DNA of 64,000 bases. Origin: CAXBGS01 sp963975425. Its GTDB lineage: Bacteria; Planctomycetota; Planctomycetia; Pirellulales; Pirellulaceae. The translations under genes and the position numbers were made by a program. How positions within the stretch are numbered: position 1 is the first letter of the stretch; the number at the start of each line of letters is the position of its first letter. Below the pieces are notes generated by a model. It was not told the DNA's origin, ran no database searches, and saw only the letters and a list, made by a program, of their open reading frames with translations. Positions 16,710 through 26,275 of this stretch are shown in pieces. Where the stretch lies: assembly GCA_963975425.1 (NCBI GenBank), contig CAXBGS010000002.1, positions 682,001 through 746,000 on the forward strand. Direction: 5' to 3'.

Positions 16710-17867
16710 TCAATCCGTCTGCCACCGGATCGCTAGTACCCTGGCGGCCAACAGGAAACCGACGCCGGTCAACATCAGTACGAACAGTTGGGGTGCCAGA
16801 TCGGCAACGGGCAAATCTCGCCAAAACACCTTGTCATATCCATCCAACGCCCATGCGTTGAATGTCCACTTGCCGATCTCGCGCATCCGTTCGCTCATCA
16901 CGTATCGAGGCACCATCGATCCACCAAGGGCGCTCATGGTCAACACCACGATGACTGACAATCCGTTCAGCTGCCCACGCGTTTTGCACAGTGTCGCCAA
17001 CAGCAGTCCCAGCGAAGCGGCCGCCGACGCGGTTACGACCGTCATCATCACAAATCCGTCCAGCCGCGAAGTAACATCGACCTGGAAGACAACCTGCGCC
17101 CAAATGAACATCACGACGACTTGCAGGATGCCGATCGTGGTCATGTAAAACCATTTACCCAGCAGTAACTGATCCATCGTCAGTTGCGTTGCCAACAATC
17201 GGTCCAGCGTTTGGTTTTCTCGTTCTTCCAGCAAAGCGCCGCCGCCACCGGTCGCGCCGAACAACAAAAACATCACAGCGATGCCCGCCGCGTACATACT
17301 GACGATCGGATTCGATTTACCTTCACCGATCACGTCGATGACTTCGACTGCGGATTCGGTCAACGCTGGCTCAGGATCGGTTGACGCTGGCTCAAGTCGC
17401 GTTAAAGCGCCCGAGCGAATTCCGCTCGCACGATTTCTCATCGACGATTCGACGATTGCTTGCGTCACAATGGCGGACACCAGTTGCGGTGCTACTTGAT
17501 CAGACGCATCGGCCAACAGATTCGCCTGCACGCTTCCTGCGCTGTCTCGCAATTCAATTGCCACCGATACGCCACCGCTGCGAACCATTTCGATTGCTTC
17601 ATCGCTGAGAATGGATTCGCGGTCTTCGCTGCGCATGATGCGCAGCCCCTGGCTGTTGATCAACGCATCGGCAACGGCGGCGGCTGCGGCGGATTGAGTT
17701 TGATCGACGATGACGACTTTGACTTTGGACGTCGTCGCACCGACGCCTTTGCCAAAGATCAACGCAAAGATGCTAAAGAACGCGACCGGTACGATGAACA
17801 GTAACATCAATTCGCCACGATTGTGCCGCAGCCGCTGCAGGTTCATCAGAAACACGGTCCAGATCAT
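16710..17867 (-). CDS. ABC-2 type permease
   Basis: A 385-residue permease of the ABC-2/NatB type. One N-terminal membrane segment (LMLLFIVPVAFFSIFALIFG) is followed by a large extracytoplasmic domain at about residues 45-195 and a C-terminal cluster of about five membrane helices, with the family phrase LLEERENQTLDRLLATQLTM before the second helix. It pairs with the ATPase gene 6 nt upstream on the same strand and would form an exporter of the kind used for drugs, lipids or ions. The substrate is unknown. The short spacing implies an operon with coupled translation. Confidence 0.9.
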   Translation of the reverse strand: MIWTVFLMNLQRLRHNRGELMLLFIVPVAFFSIFALIFGKGVGATTSKVKVVIVDQTQSAAAAAVADALINSQGLRIMRSEDRESILSDEAIEMVRSGGVSVAIELRDSAGSVQANLLADASDQVAPQLVSAIVTQAIVESSMRNRASGIRSGALTRLEPASTDPEPALTESAVEVIDVIGEGKSNPIVSMYAAGIAVMFLLFGATGGGGALLEERENQTLDRLLATQLTMDQLLLGKWFYMTTIGILQVVVMFIWAQVVFQVDVTSRLDGFVMMTVVTASAAASLGLLLATLCKTRGQLNGLSVIVVLTMSALGGSMVPRYVMSERMREIGKWTFNAWALDGYDKVFWRDLPVADLAPQLFVLMLTGVGFLLAARVLAIRWQTD

Positions 17868-17873
17868 CCGAAA

Positions 17874-18884
17874 CTAATCCCTCAGCTCGTGACCGGTCAG
17901 GTGTAAGAACACGTGGTGCAGTGACGGCGACGTGACCTCAACGTCGCGCACCACGTAACCTTCGCCACTGACCGATTGAACAAGACTGGACAGCTCGGTC
18001 GTCACGTTTTCGATCCGAGTCGTCAACAGCGTCTCACCCACGTTACCCACCGTGTGGTCCGAGTGAAAAGCGGTACGAATCGGCTGGTCCAGCGGTTTAT
18101 CAATTCGCAGACGCACCATTCTTGACGATCCAACGGTTTGATCAACCAAGTCGTCCAGTGAACCGTCGGCAATCACTCTGCCCTGATCCAAGACGACAAT
18201 GCGATCGCTTCGCTGCTGCGCCTCGTCCAAGTGATGTGTCGTCAGCACAATCGTAGTCCCCGACTCATGCAATTGATCCAGCATCGAAAAGATGCGTTGG
18301 CGGCTCTGCGGATCGACGCCCACGGTCGGTTCATCCAACAACAATAGCGGCGGCGAATGCAGAACGCCGCAAGCCAAATTGACACGGCGTTTCATCCCGC
18401 CGGAAAAGCCGCCAACTAAATCGTTCGCTCGCTCGGACAGCCCCGTCCAAGACAATGCCCAATCGACACGGTCCCGCGTCAACGCGCGCGATAGACCATA
18501 GAATCGACCAAACGCATACAGGTTTTCTCGCGTCGTTAAGTCCGGATACAGGGCGATCTCTTGCGGCACGACGCCCAAACAGTCCCGCGCGTGCGATTCG
18601 GAAACGGCCCGGCCGAGAATGCTCACCTGCCCAGAGTCGGGTTTGGTGCGTCCGGCGATCGTTCGAATCAGCGTCGTCTTGCCGGCACCATTGGGGCCCA
18701 GCAAGGCGATTCGCTCGTGCTGCATCACGTCACAGCTGACCCCTCGCAGCGCATCAATCGCCCCGTACGATTTACGCAGCCCCGAAATGCTTAGCACCGC
18801 CCGAGCCGCGTGGCCATTGCGTGCTGAGGAGTCGGTGACGGTCGAGGTGGTGGATTGATTCAACGTTTCGTAGCAACCGGCCAA
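17874..18884 (-). CDS. ABC transporter ATP-binding protein
   Basis: A 336-residue ATPase. Walker A is GPNGAGKTT (63-71), the signature is FSGGM (160-164), Walker B is LLLLDEPTVGVDP (180-192) and the switch histidine lies in TTHHLDEA. A C-terminal extension after about residue 240 is typical of NatA-like and drug-export ATPases. It drives the ABC-2 permease encoded 6 nt downstream. The annotated start is a TTG at 18884. The conserved domain begins only at LSISGLRKSYG, so a TTG at 18863 or the GTG at 18797 are alternative starts, and the first 29 residues may be untranslated. Confidence 0.92.
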   Translation of the reverse strand: MAGCYETLNQSTTSTVTDSSARNGHAARAVLSISGLRKSYGAIDALRGVSCDVMQHERIALLGPNGAGKTTLIRTIAGRTKPDSGQVSILGRAVSESHARDCLGVVPQEIALYPDLTTRENLYAFGRFYGLSRALTRDRVDWALSWTGLSERANDLVGGFSGGMKRRVNLACGVLHSPPLLLLDEPTVGVDPQSRQRIFSMLDQLHESGTTIVLTTHHLDEAQQRSDRIVVLDQGRVIADGSLDDLVDQTVGSSRMVRLRIDKPLDQPIRTAFHSDHTVGNVGETLLTTRIENVTTELSSLVQSVSGEGYVVRDVEVTSPSLHHVFLHLTGHELRD

Positions 18885-19138
18885 ACAATCAAGCGTGGCG
18901 ACATGAAAAGTAGTACGTTGGTCTGCGAATCAAGCCTCTGTAATCGGCATCGGTCGCGCCGTATCGTAGTAGAATGCCAAGCCGTCGTCAGTATCGATTT
19001 ACCGGAGTATTGATTTGCCGGCATCGCCGGCCAAACGTGCAACGGCAGACGACGCCGGAATTCGTTTCCGTCGTGATTCACCACATCGCTCAAACCGATT
19101 CCGCCCGTGCGGATCAATGATAGCCGTAAGAGACCTAA

Positions 19139-19690
19139 ATGCCCGAACGACTGCGTGAACTCTGGAATGCGAACCATGGAAACGTGCTGTTGGTGACGTT
19201 GATCCTGATCTTGGTCGTCGGCGCTGGCCTGCTGCTCTACGATCAAAACCGGTTCGTCCCCGTCTCATTTCCTGATGGCCAATTCATTCGCTCGCGACAG
19301 ACGACCACGAATGAAGACGATCAAATCCCCCAACTATTAGTGAAAGTGGTCAACGCGGCAAACGATCAGGGCACCATTTTGGTCGCCATTTACCAAGACG
19401 AAATCAGTTTCGAGAACAAACAAGACTCCACCATCTCGCAAGAGTTTCAGATCATCGATGGCCAGGCAACGCTGGCAATCCCACTGGAAATCTTACCCGC
19501 CCGGTTTGCGATTGCCGCCTTTCACGACATGGATGGCGACGGGGTCTTGGACCGCAACACCCTGGGCATTCCGACAGAACGTTACGGTTTTTCTCGCGGT
19601 GCCCGTGGCCTGACCGGACCACCCAAATTCGCAGCGGCTGCCATCGATCGACCGGACACAGAACAATCGATTTTAATCGAATTGAAATAG
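19139..19690 (+). CDS. DUF2141 membrane-anchored protein
   Basis: A 183-residue protein with an N-terminal membrane segment at about residues 15-34 (NVLLVTLILILVVGAGLLLY) and a DUF2141 domain with the hallmark run FAIAAFHDMDGDGVLDRNTL followed by GIPTERYGFSRGARG. DUF2141 domains are small extracytoplasmic beta-sandwich-like modules of unknown function. The gene is divergent from the ABC ATPase, separated by about 250 nt, and is followed 75 nt later by a sulfatase on the same strand, so the two may be co-transcribed. Confidence 0.85.
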   Translation: MPERLRELWNANHGNVLLVTLILILVVGAGLLLYDQNRFVPVSFPDGQFIRSRQTTTNEDDQIPQLLVKVVNAANDQGTILVAIYQDEISFENKQDSTISQEFQIIDGQATLAIPLEILPARFAIAAFHDMDGDGVLDRNTLGIPTERYGFSRGARGLTGPPKFAAAAIDRPDTEQSILIELK

Positions 19691-19765
19691 CAATTTGGCA
19701 AGCTGCCCCACCCGCCAACTGACCTGCCCACCGAACCTGCTCTCCCCACCAATCCTGAGGTCTCC

Positions 19766-21142
19766 ATGAGAAACTTAGTCGCATTCACTCTGCTGCCCCT
19801 TGCCGTAGCACTTGCAACGGCCACATCGACACCACACGCCAATGCGAACGATTCGCCCAACGTGATTTTGATCTTTGTCGACGACATGGGTTATGGTGAT
19901 TTAGGCTGTTACGGAAACCAGACGATCAAGACACCCAACATCGATCGCCTTGCCGCCGAGGGACAGCGATGGACCAGCTTTTACGCCTCAGGATCCACGT
20001 GTGTCCCGAGTCGACGTGGATTGATGACCGGCCGGCACCCGGTGTTGATGGGAAAGGCTGACTTGAAATCGTCTCGTGATAAACTGATGCCGGCGTTGTT
20101 CAAGGCACAGGGTTACGCCACCGGAATGTTAGGTAAGTGGCATCTGGCGGGTTACCCAAAAGACTTTACGACCAGTCCGATGCATCCGCTGGAATGCGGA
20201 TTCGACACACACTATGGCACCCCCGGCAGCAATGACGTTCCCGCGCCGAAAGGGACGGTTCAGAACCGAGCGTTGTTTGATCGCTGTGATAAATTTACAT
20301 TTCAAGTGCCACTGATCCGTGGTCGCGAGGTCGTCGAATTTCCGGCCGATCAAGAGCAATTCACTGCTCGTTACACACGTGAAGCGGTCCAGTGGATTAA
20401 GGAGCGTCAGGATAAGAAATTCTTTCTGTATCTCGCCCACAACATGCCGCATGCACCGGTCTTTGCGTCGCCATCATTCCAAGGCAAAAGCGACGCGGGT
20501 CGTTACGGCGACGTCGTTGAAGAAATCGATTGGTCGGTCGGCGAGATTATGAAAGCCGTCAAGGATTCCGGTATCGACGAGCAAACGCTGATCGTCTTTA
20601 CCAGCGATAACGGCCCCTGGTCGATGTTCGAAGTCCATGGCGGAACGACCGGGCCACTGCGAGGCGAAAAAGGCACTTCGTGGGAAGGCGGATTTCGTGT
20701 ACCGGGCATCTTCCGCTGGCCGGGCACGATCAAGCCAGGCGAAGTCGACGCGATGGCCGCCAATCTGGACTTGATCGCCACGTTCGCCAGCCTGATCGGA
20801 ACCGAACCACCATCGCAGCAAACCGGATTTCAATCGCTGGACCTGTCCGGCACGTTGCTGCGAGGCGAGCCGAGCCCTCGAAACAATTGGTACTACACCG
20901 GAGGCGCCACCGCGTTTCGCAGCGGCGACTACAAGATCCATCTCACGTCAAAGGCCCGATCGAGTAACCCTGATACGCGAAAGCGTGAGCCCGTCGCGGT
21001 CCACGACCCGCCGCTGCTGTTCGACCTGAGCAAGGACATCGGCGAGCAAACGAACATCGCGGCCGAGCACCCCGATGTCGTCGCACGTTTGCTGAGTGAA
21101 ATGAACGCACTGACGGGCCAGGCGTCAACGGGCACCCCGTGA
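19766..21142 (+). CDS. Exported sulfatase S4 (CVPSR)
   Basis: A 458-residue sulfatase with a signal peptide (MRNLVAFTLLPLAVALATA) and mature start near HANANDSPNVILIFVDDMGY. Metal ligands are DD at 39-40, the canonical formylglycine motif is C79-V-P-S-R83 followed by RGLMTGR, then MLGKWHLAGYP and VFTSDNGPWSMFEVHGGT, and a C-terminal NNWYYTGG block. The compact length and GPLRGEKGTSWEGGFRVPG resemble arylsulfatases acting on sulfated glycans. It is co-directional with the DUF2141 gene and followed by the GC-rich repeat array. Confidence 0.93.
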   Translation: MRNLVAFTLLPLAVALATATSTPHANANDSPNVILIFVDDMGYGDLGCYGNQTIKTPNIDRLAAEGQRWTSFYASGSTCVPSRRGLMTGRHPVLMGKADLKSSRDKLMPALFKAQGYATGMLGKWHLAGYPKDFTTSPMHPLECGFDTHYGTPGSNDVPAPKGTVQNRALFDRCDKFTFQVPLIRGREVVEFPADQEQFTARYTREAVQWIKERQDKKFFLYLAHNMPHAPVFASPSFQGKSDAGRYGDVVEEIDWSVGEIMKAVKDSGIDEQTLIVFTSDNGPWSMFEVHGGTTGPLRGEKGTSWEGGFRVPGIFRWPGTIKPGEVDAMAANLDLIATFASLIGTEPPSQQTGFQSLDLSGTLLRGEPSPRNNWYYTGGATAFRSGDYKIHLTSKARSSNPDTRKREPVAVHDPPLLFDLSKDIGEQTNIAAEHPDVVARLLSEMNALTGQASTGTP

Positions 21143-21185
21143 CCGGTCCATCAACGTAAGTCGATTGCCCCGCAAATAACTTCAT

Positions 21186-21540
21186 GTGAGCCGCGTCGCG
21201 CAAGCCGCCGGGCGCATCGTCATCCGTGAGCCGCGACGCGTAAGCGGCCGGGCGCATCGTCATCCGTAAGCGGCCGGGCGCATCGTCACCGTGAGCCGCG
21301 TCGCGTGAGCGGCCGGGCGCTTCGTCACCGTGAGCCGCGACGCGTAAAGCGGCCGGGCGCATCGTCACCGTGAGCCGCGTCGCGTAAGCGGCCGGGCGCA
21401 TCGTCATCGTGAGCCGCGTCGCGCAAGCGGCCGGGCGCATCGTCATCCGTGAGCCGCGACGCGTAAGCGGCCGGGCGCATCGTCACCGTGAGCCGCGACG
21501 CGTAAGCGGCCGGGCGCATCGTCACCGTGAGCCGCGTCGC
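21186..21540. repeat. 39/40-bp tandem repeat array, about 9.5 units
   Basis: Units begin GTGAGCCGCG at 21186, 21226, 21291, 21330, 21370, 21409, 21449, 21488 and 21527. The copy at 21266-21290 is a 25-nt truncated unit and the last ends after 14 nt. Unit length alternates 39 and 40 by one C in the CATCC/CACC tail, and the fifth base after GCCGCG varies (GACGCG or GTCGCG). Each unit contains GCCGC and GCGGC, which can pair as a small hairpin, and the CGGCCGGG core. The arrangement has no unique spacers, so it is not a CRISPR array. It follows the sulfatase stop and lies 67 nt before the SHD1 gene's stop (convergent). Peptides predicted from it (RPAAYASRLTV-like) are artefacts of the repeat. 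Confidence 0.93.
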
Positions 21541-21607
21541 CCGCCGCATCAGCGGTGACCGATATTTCAGCACGACGAGTACGCGACCGTGCCGATTTCA
21601 ACCGCTT

Positions 21608-23275
21608 CTAGTTCAATTGAAAAGGATTGTCGGCGTCTTCGGTTTGCTTGACAAAGTCCTGGTCTCGTTGGCTTAGCTTTTCGATCGGAATCGTCATGGT
21701 CCGACCATCGGCACGTTTCAGCAGCACTTTGCCTGCCACGTTGCTGACGAATGTCGCCTGGACACTAAAGCGTCCCGATGCGTCAGACCAAGTTCGCACC
21801 TGCGACGTCGTTCTCGTCCGCGACCGAGGGCGTGCGGGCTGTTCCAGTTCTGGCGGCGCAAGCTGAATACTACGTCGCTGAACGATTTCTTCGTCGCGGC
21901 TATTTTCTTTTCCCCAAGTCAGGAATGCGATCTTGACCGATCCGTCTGACATCAACTCTTTGATCCGGCCGGGCCGCCAAAAGGAACCTCGCCGCGAACG
22001 TTGTGCTTGGACCAACTGCCCCACATAAAGAGGTGTGATGGACTCGACAACCAGCCCGGTTGATTTGACGGTGCCGGGCCCTTGATACGCCTTGGCAAGG
22101 TTCTTTTTCGTCGCGTATGCCGGCGACCATTTCATCATCGCGTTGTGCGCGGCCGCGGCGGTCTTCTTATCCGAACTGGAAAGATGTGATTCGATCGCCG
22201 CGACAATCTGACGATCGGGATTCTCCAACGACTTTCCAGCGAGGATGCCGAGGGTTGCTTGAATTGCTGCCGGGTCGCTAGACCGCAGGTCGATCATCGC
22301 GGTTTCTTTTTCGATCGCAGAGAGCGGCCGTTCGGCTAGCGCCTTGGCGTCCGCTTTTGCTTTTGCGGCTTCGTCCGCTTTGCGCTTTGTCTCGGCCTCC
22401 ATGGCCGCCAACTTTTCAGCCGAGATCCGATCGTATTTCAGCGAAATCGGGACGGTCGTTGACGAATTACCCGACTTCACGACTAACGAAATTTTCATGT
22501 CGCACGCGTGCGGGACGTGATCGACGCGATCAAAGGACCACGTACCGGTTCCCTTCATTTCAAAGGTGTCTTTGCCATCGGCCTGCGGCGTGAACAATCG
22601 GTAAGTCTTTCTTACGTTCACGATGTTGCCTTGCTGACCGGCAAGAACATAGCTGCTTTTTTCACCGCCGGCCTGTTTGCTTTCTTGATTGCTGCCGCCG
22701 CCAGGCCCGAACCGACCGAACGGACTGAAGCGATCGCGTCGATCATCACTTTCTTCGGTGATCGAGACCCCCGTGTCGCTGTCCCACCGATTCTCTTGCC
22801 CGGCGGGTAATGATTCGAACGGGATTAGCGAAAGATTTCCCAACAGGTATGGCAATTGCGAGTCGCCGGTCATCGCCAAGACGCCTCCGCGCGATCCGAT
22901 CGTGATCTTGTTCGTCGTTTGGGTCTTGCCCGCGAACGTCGGTCGAGAGAAAGGACTTGAGAACGACGGAGGTCCAGGAAAGCGTCCCGGAAATCCGCCA
23001 CGCGAGGACCCTTTGTAGCTTTTCGATTCTTTCAAGCCACCGCGATACGTTACCGTCGATTGATCGGCACCTCCCTTGGTGACGCTGTAGTGGATCAATC
23101 CTTTGTAAGTCGTCGTGGCTCCGGGTGATTCCACCTCGATCGCTACTTCGTAAGAAAACTTTTGCCCGTCGGTCCATTGGTATCTCATCGGTTCCGCGAC
23201 ACAGACATCCGCGACGATGGCACTTACAAAGCATCCCAGCAGAACACAAAACCGCAGCTCGCCATTCATTTCCAT
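21608..23275 (-). CDS. Exported SHD1-domain protein
   Basis: A 555-residue protein with a signal peptide (LRFCVLLGCFVSAIVADVCVA). The central region is beta-rich with low-complexity glycine/proline/phenylalanine stretches (GGFPGRFPGPPSFSSPFSRP) and an alanine/lysine-rich coiled segment near EAETKRKADEAAKAKADAKA. The C-terminal SHD1 (SLA1 homology 1) domain is visible at RTWSDASGRFSVQATFVSNV through VLLKRADGRTMTIPIEKLSQ. SHD1 domains are common in planctomycete envelope proteins and their partners are unknown. ATG at 23275 is used; GAGG lies 3 nt upstream of it and 9 nt upstream of a second ATG at 23269, so either could start the protein. It is convergent with the repeat array and sulfatase S4. 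Confidence 0.85.
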   Translation of the reverse strand: MEMNGELRFCVLLGCFVSAIVADVCVAEPMRYQWTDGQKFSYEVAIEVESPGATTTYKGLIHYSVTKGGADQSTVTYRGGLKESKSYKGSSRGGFPGRFPGPPSFSSPFSRPTFAGKTQTTNKITIGSRGGVLAMTGDSQLPYLLGNLSLIPFESLPAGQENRWDSDTGVSITEESDDRRDRFSPFGRFGPGGGSNQESKQAGGEKSSYVLAGQQGNIVNVRKTYRLFTPQADGKDTFEMKGTGTWSFDRVDHVPHACDMKISLVVKSGNSSTTVPISLKYDRISAEKLAAMEAETKRKADEAAKAKADAKALAERPLSAIEKETAMIDLRSSDPAAIQATLGILAGKSLENPDRQIVAAIESHLSSSDKKTAAAAHNAMMKWSPAYATKKNLAKAYQGPGTVKSTGLVVESITPLYVGQLVQAQRSRRGSFWRPGRIKELMSDGSVKIAFLTWGKENSRDEEIVQRRSIQLAPPELEQPARPRSRTRTTSQVRTWSDASGRFSVQATFVSNVAGKVLLKRADGRTMTIPIEKLSQRDQDFVKQTEDADNPFQLN

Positions 23276-23563
23276 CGACCTCAATCAAACCTAAAACGAA
23301 TCCGCATGGACAAAAAATCATCATAACAGCTGGCCGATTGTGAACGTTGGCATACTTCAATTTGAAAGGGCGCAACTGGAATCATCCGGATCGGCCCATC
23401 CCTATCGGCAACGGTTCTATCGGAAACAGCTCTAAGGCGGCATTTCAGTCCGGCTTTTTCGGTTTCTCGGCAATCCGAATCCCAGGCGCCCCAAACTTGG
23501 TTGTTGGTTACAATTGAAGGCCCCCCAAACATCCCCCGCTTACATATTGCCCACCGATAATCC

Positions 23564-26257
23564 ATGAGAATGGCGCTGCGTTTTTGGCTCATCTGTTGTT
23601 TGGTGATGGTCGCCCGTGTCGGAATGTCGGAATCTCCGTCGCCCGGCGAAAAACAATCACCCGGCGAAATCTCACCACCCGGCAAAATCTCATCGCCCGG
23701 CGAACCCCAGTCGCCCGGCCGGACCCAATCGCCTAAATCCCCCAACGCGACAGAACAAACGAACCCGGCCGACTCGAATCACTCGGCGGTCATGCCCAAG
23801 AAACATCGGGCACTGATAAGCCGGTACTGTTTTCAGTGTCATGACGCCGACACCCAGGAAGGCAATATCGATCTTGAATCGCTGTCCTTCGATTTGCGCA
23901 CCCTCGAGACGGCCGAGATGTGGCACAAGGTGCTCGGCGCGATGAACGCGGGCGAGATGCCGCCGGAATCCGAAACACAACTGACGGCAGCCGAAAAAAC
24001 AGAGTTTCTGGACGTTCTGTCGGCGCGGGTTGTGTCGGCACGTCAGTTGTTAAGCGATCAGGGCGGCGAGATCACGATGCGTCGACTCAATCGCCGCGAG
24101 TACGCCAATACCATCTGCGACCTGTTGAATGTCGTCGTCGATGTGAAAGACTTACCCAACGATGAGAACTCTGGCGGATTTGATACGTCCGGATCGGCAC
24201 TATTCCTGTCGAGCGACCAGTTCGAAAAGTATTTGCAAATTGGGCGTCAAGCTCTCGATCTTGCTTTCTCGATCGATCAAAACACTGCGCGCTCGGTCAG
24301 CGTGCGACGCGAGACAGAAAAAACAGCGAATCAGCAAATACGGTCTCGATTGAAAAATTTGACCGCCGCTTATGAACGCGCTCAGGCGTTCCGAGCATCC
24401 GATAAACCGGCGACCGAGTTCGGGTTCATCGACGAGAGTCGAGTCGCGTTCGAAGAAGGTGCCTACCATCGCCAATCACCGCCATACCAACGCTATCTCG
24501 AATTACCCGAGACGGAAAACGGAGTGGTGTTGATAACGTCATTTGCCGGCGCCATGTTGGACGTGACGAAGATTCCCAACAGCGCACCGGCGGGCAAGTA
24601 CATCTTGCGAATTCGCGCCGGCGCCCTGGAAGGCGCTCCCGAGGACAAGCGTTTCCTAGAATACGGTAAAGAACTTGAGGGCGCGCGAGCCGGCGAAATG
24701 AACGTCCTGGGCGCTCGATATGTCAGCGGCACCGTCGAGAACCCCGAAGTGATTGAGATTCCGATTGAATTATCGTCCGCTTCTGGTCGCTCACTCGCCC
24801 TACGTGCGCGACAGCACAATAACCGCACCGCCGCGCGGCGCGTTTATCAAGCCGCGTTGGCAATGGGCAAGCCGATGCCGGACCCAGCCATATGGGTCGA
24901 CTGGGTCGAACTGGAAGGGCCAATCATTGATCAGCAATCCCCCTCGCCCCGCGACAAGATCCTCTTTCGCAGCGATGACGAAGATTCCGATGCTTATGCA
25001 AAGCGTGTGATCACTCGTTTTGCTCGGCGTGCCTTTCGTTCCAAATCACCAGCGCCGAATTACGTATCGAGACTGATGGAACTCTATTACGATCGACGTG
25101 ATGCCGGCGAACCCTTCGACGTGGCGATCAGAGAACCACTTTCGGTCGTGCTCGCGTCGCCCAGCTTTCTGTATCTCAGCGAGCCGAAAGATTCCGCCGC
25201 GACTCGCAAGCTGACCGACAGAGAACTCTCGGTCCGGCTGTCGTACTTTTTGTGGAGTTCACCGCCGGATGCCGAACTGCGCAAACTCGCATCACGCGGC
25301 GAACTTTCCCAACCCGCAGTGTTGTCCGCACAAGTCGATCGGATGCTTTCGTCGCCCCGTGCCGCAGAATTCGTCAGCGGTTTCACGCATCAATGGCTGG
25401 CCATGGATCGCCTGGACTTTTTCCAGTTCGACGCCGATCGATACCCTGAATTTGATGACAGCGTTAAAGCTGCATCTCGGCTGGAAGTGTACCGCACGGT
25501 CGAAACGCTAATCAACGAAAACCTATCGATCACGAACTTGCTGGATTCCGACTTCGTTGTCATCAACGATCTGCTTGCCAGCTATTACGGTATTCCCGGT
25601 GTTCAGGGCGCGCATTTTCGCAAAGTCAGCGTGCCCGAGAACCAACCTCGCGGCGGGTTACTCGGGACGGCAGCGGTACTGGCGATGGGCAGCGACGGAA
25701 CACGTTCCTCGCCTGTCGAACGCGGCGCCTGGGTGATGCGAAAGCTGTTGAATGACCCGCCGCCACCGGCGCCTGCGAATGTTCCGCAGCTTAGCCGGTT
25801 GGAGGATGCTGCGTTGTCGGCCCGTGAGTTACAAAAGGCGCACCAGGAAGAACCACAATGCGCTCAATGCCATCGCAAGATCGACCCGATCGGCTTCGGT
25901 CTCGAAAATTTCGACGCCGCAGGCCGTTGGCGTGCCAAAGAAACCGTTGAGATTCCCGCCAAGAACAAGCGTGGCAAGCCCAAGCAAGAACTCTTTGCGA
26001 TTGACCCCTCTGGCAAATTGCCCGATGGCACCACGTTCCGCGATTTTGACGATTTGCGATATCAGCTTTCAAGACACAACGAAGACTTCGCGCGTGGATT
26101 CACGAAAGCATTGATAGAATACGGACTTGGTCGACCCTATAGTTTTTCGGATGAACCGTTGACCCAGGAAATAGTAGATGCCGCGAAAGTAGACGACTTT
26201 GCCATCCGTCATTTCATTCATGCGTTGGTCAGTTCAGAATCCTTCCAAACGAAATAG
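23564..26257 (+). CDS. DUF1587/1592/1588/1585 haem protein
   Basis: An 897-residue exported protein. A signal peptide (LRFWLICCLVMVARV) is followed by a proline-rich hexapeptide repeat at residues 26-61, then a c-type haem motif C89-F-Q-C-H93. DUF1587 is seen at NRREYANTICDLLNVVVDVK, DUF1592 around LSVRLSYFLWSSPPDAELRK, DUF1588 at RGGLLGTAAVLAMGSDGTRS with a second CxxCH at C766-A-Q-C-H770 (followed by RKIDPIGFGLENFDAAGRWR), and DUF1585 at the C terminus (FTKALIEYGLGRPYSFSDEP). This domain set is a planctomycete/verrucomicrobial cytochrome family without a known reaction. It is 18 nt before a DUF1552 gene on the same strand, the standard pairing. Confidence 0.92.
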   Translation: MRMALRFWLICCLVMVARVGMSESPSPGEKQSPGEISPPGKISSPGEPQSPGRTQSPKSPNATEQTNPADSNHSAVMPKKHRALISRYCFQCHDADTQEGNIDLESLSFDLRTLETAEMWHKVLGAMNAGEMPPESETQLTAAEKTEFLDVLSARVVSARQLLSDQGGEITMRRLNRREYANTICDLLNVVVDVKDLPNDENSGGFDTSGSALFLSSDQFEKYLQIGRQALDLAFSIDQNTARSVSVRRETEKTANQQIRSRLKNLTAAYERAQAFRASDKPATEFGFIDESRVAFEEGAYHRQSPPYQRYLELPETENGVVLITSFAGAMLDVTKIPNSAPAGKYILRIRAGALEGAPEDKRFLEYGKELEGARAGEMNVLGARYVSGTVENPEVIEIPIELSSASGRSLALRARQHNNRTAARRVYQAALAMGKPMPDPAIWVDWVELEGPIIDQQSPSPRDKILFRSDDEDSDAYAKRVITRFARRAFRSKSPAPNYVSRLMELYYDRRDAGEPFDVAIREPLSVVLASPSFLYLSEPKDSAATRKLTDRELSVRLSYFLWSSPPDAELRKLASRGELSQPAVLSAQVDRMLSSPRAAEFVSGFTHQWLAMDRLDFFQFDADRYPEFDDSVKAASRLEVYRTVETLINENLSITNLLDSDFVVINDLLASYYGIPGVQGAHFRKVSVPENQPRGGLLGTAAVLAMGSDGTRSSPVERGAWVMRKLLNDPPPPAPANVPQLSRLEDAALSARELQKAHQEEPQCAQCHRKIDPIGFGLENFDAAGRWRAKETVEIPAKNKRGKPKQELFAIDPSGKLPDGTTFRDFDDLRYQLSRHNEDFARGFTKALIEYGLGRPYSFSDEPLTQEIVDAAKVDDFAIRHFIHALVSSESFQTK
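23639..23746 (+). repeat. 18-bp in-frame tandem repeat in DUF1592 protein
   Basis: Five 18-bp units run from 23639 to 23728 (variants of TCGCCCGGCGAAAAACAA), with a degenerate sixth at 23729-23746. They encode SPGEKQ, SPGEIS, PPGKIS, SPGEPQ, SPGRTQ and SPKSPN, a proline/glycine-rich linker between the signal peptide and the haem domain. The unit is a multiple of three, so copy number can change without frameshift. Confidence 0.9.
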
Positions 26258-26275
26258 CCCACCCGAGATATCACG

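Noticed and set aside
21186..21540. CRISPR array
   Set aside because: Units abut with no unique spacers and no cas genes are present; it is a simple tandem repeat.
20943..21573. Minus-strand frames encoding periodic RPAAYASRLTV-like peptides
   Set aside because: They are generated by the 39/40-bp DNA repeat and run into the sulfatase S4 gene; no start or function is supported.
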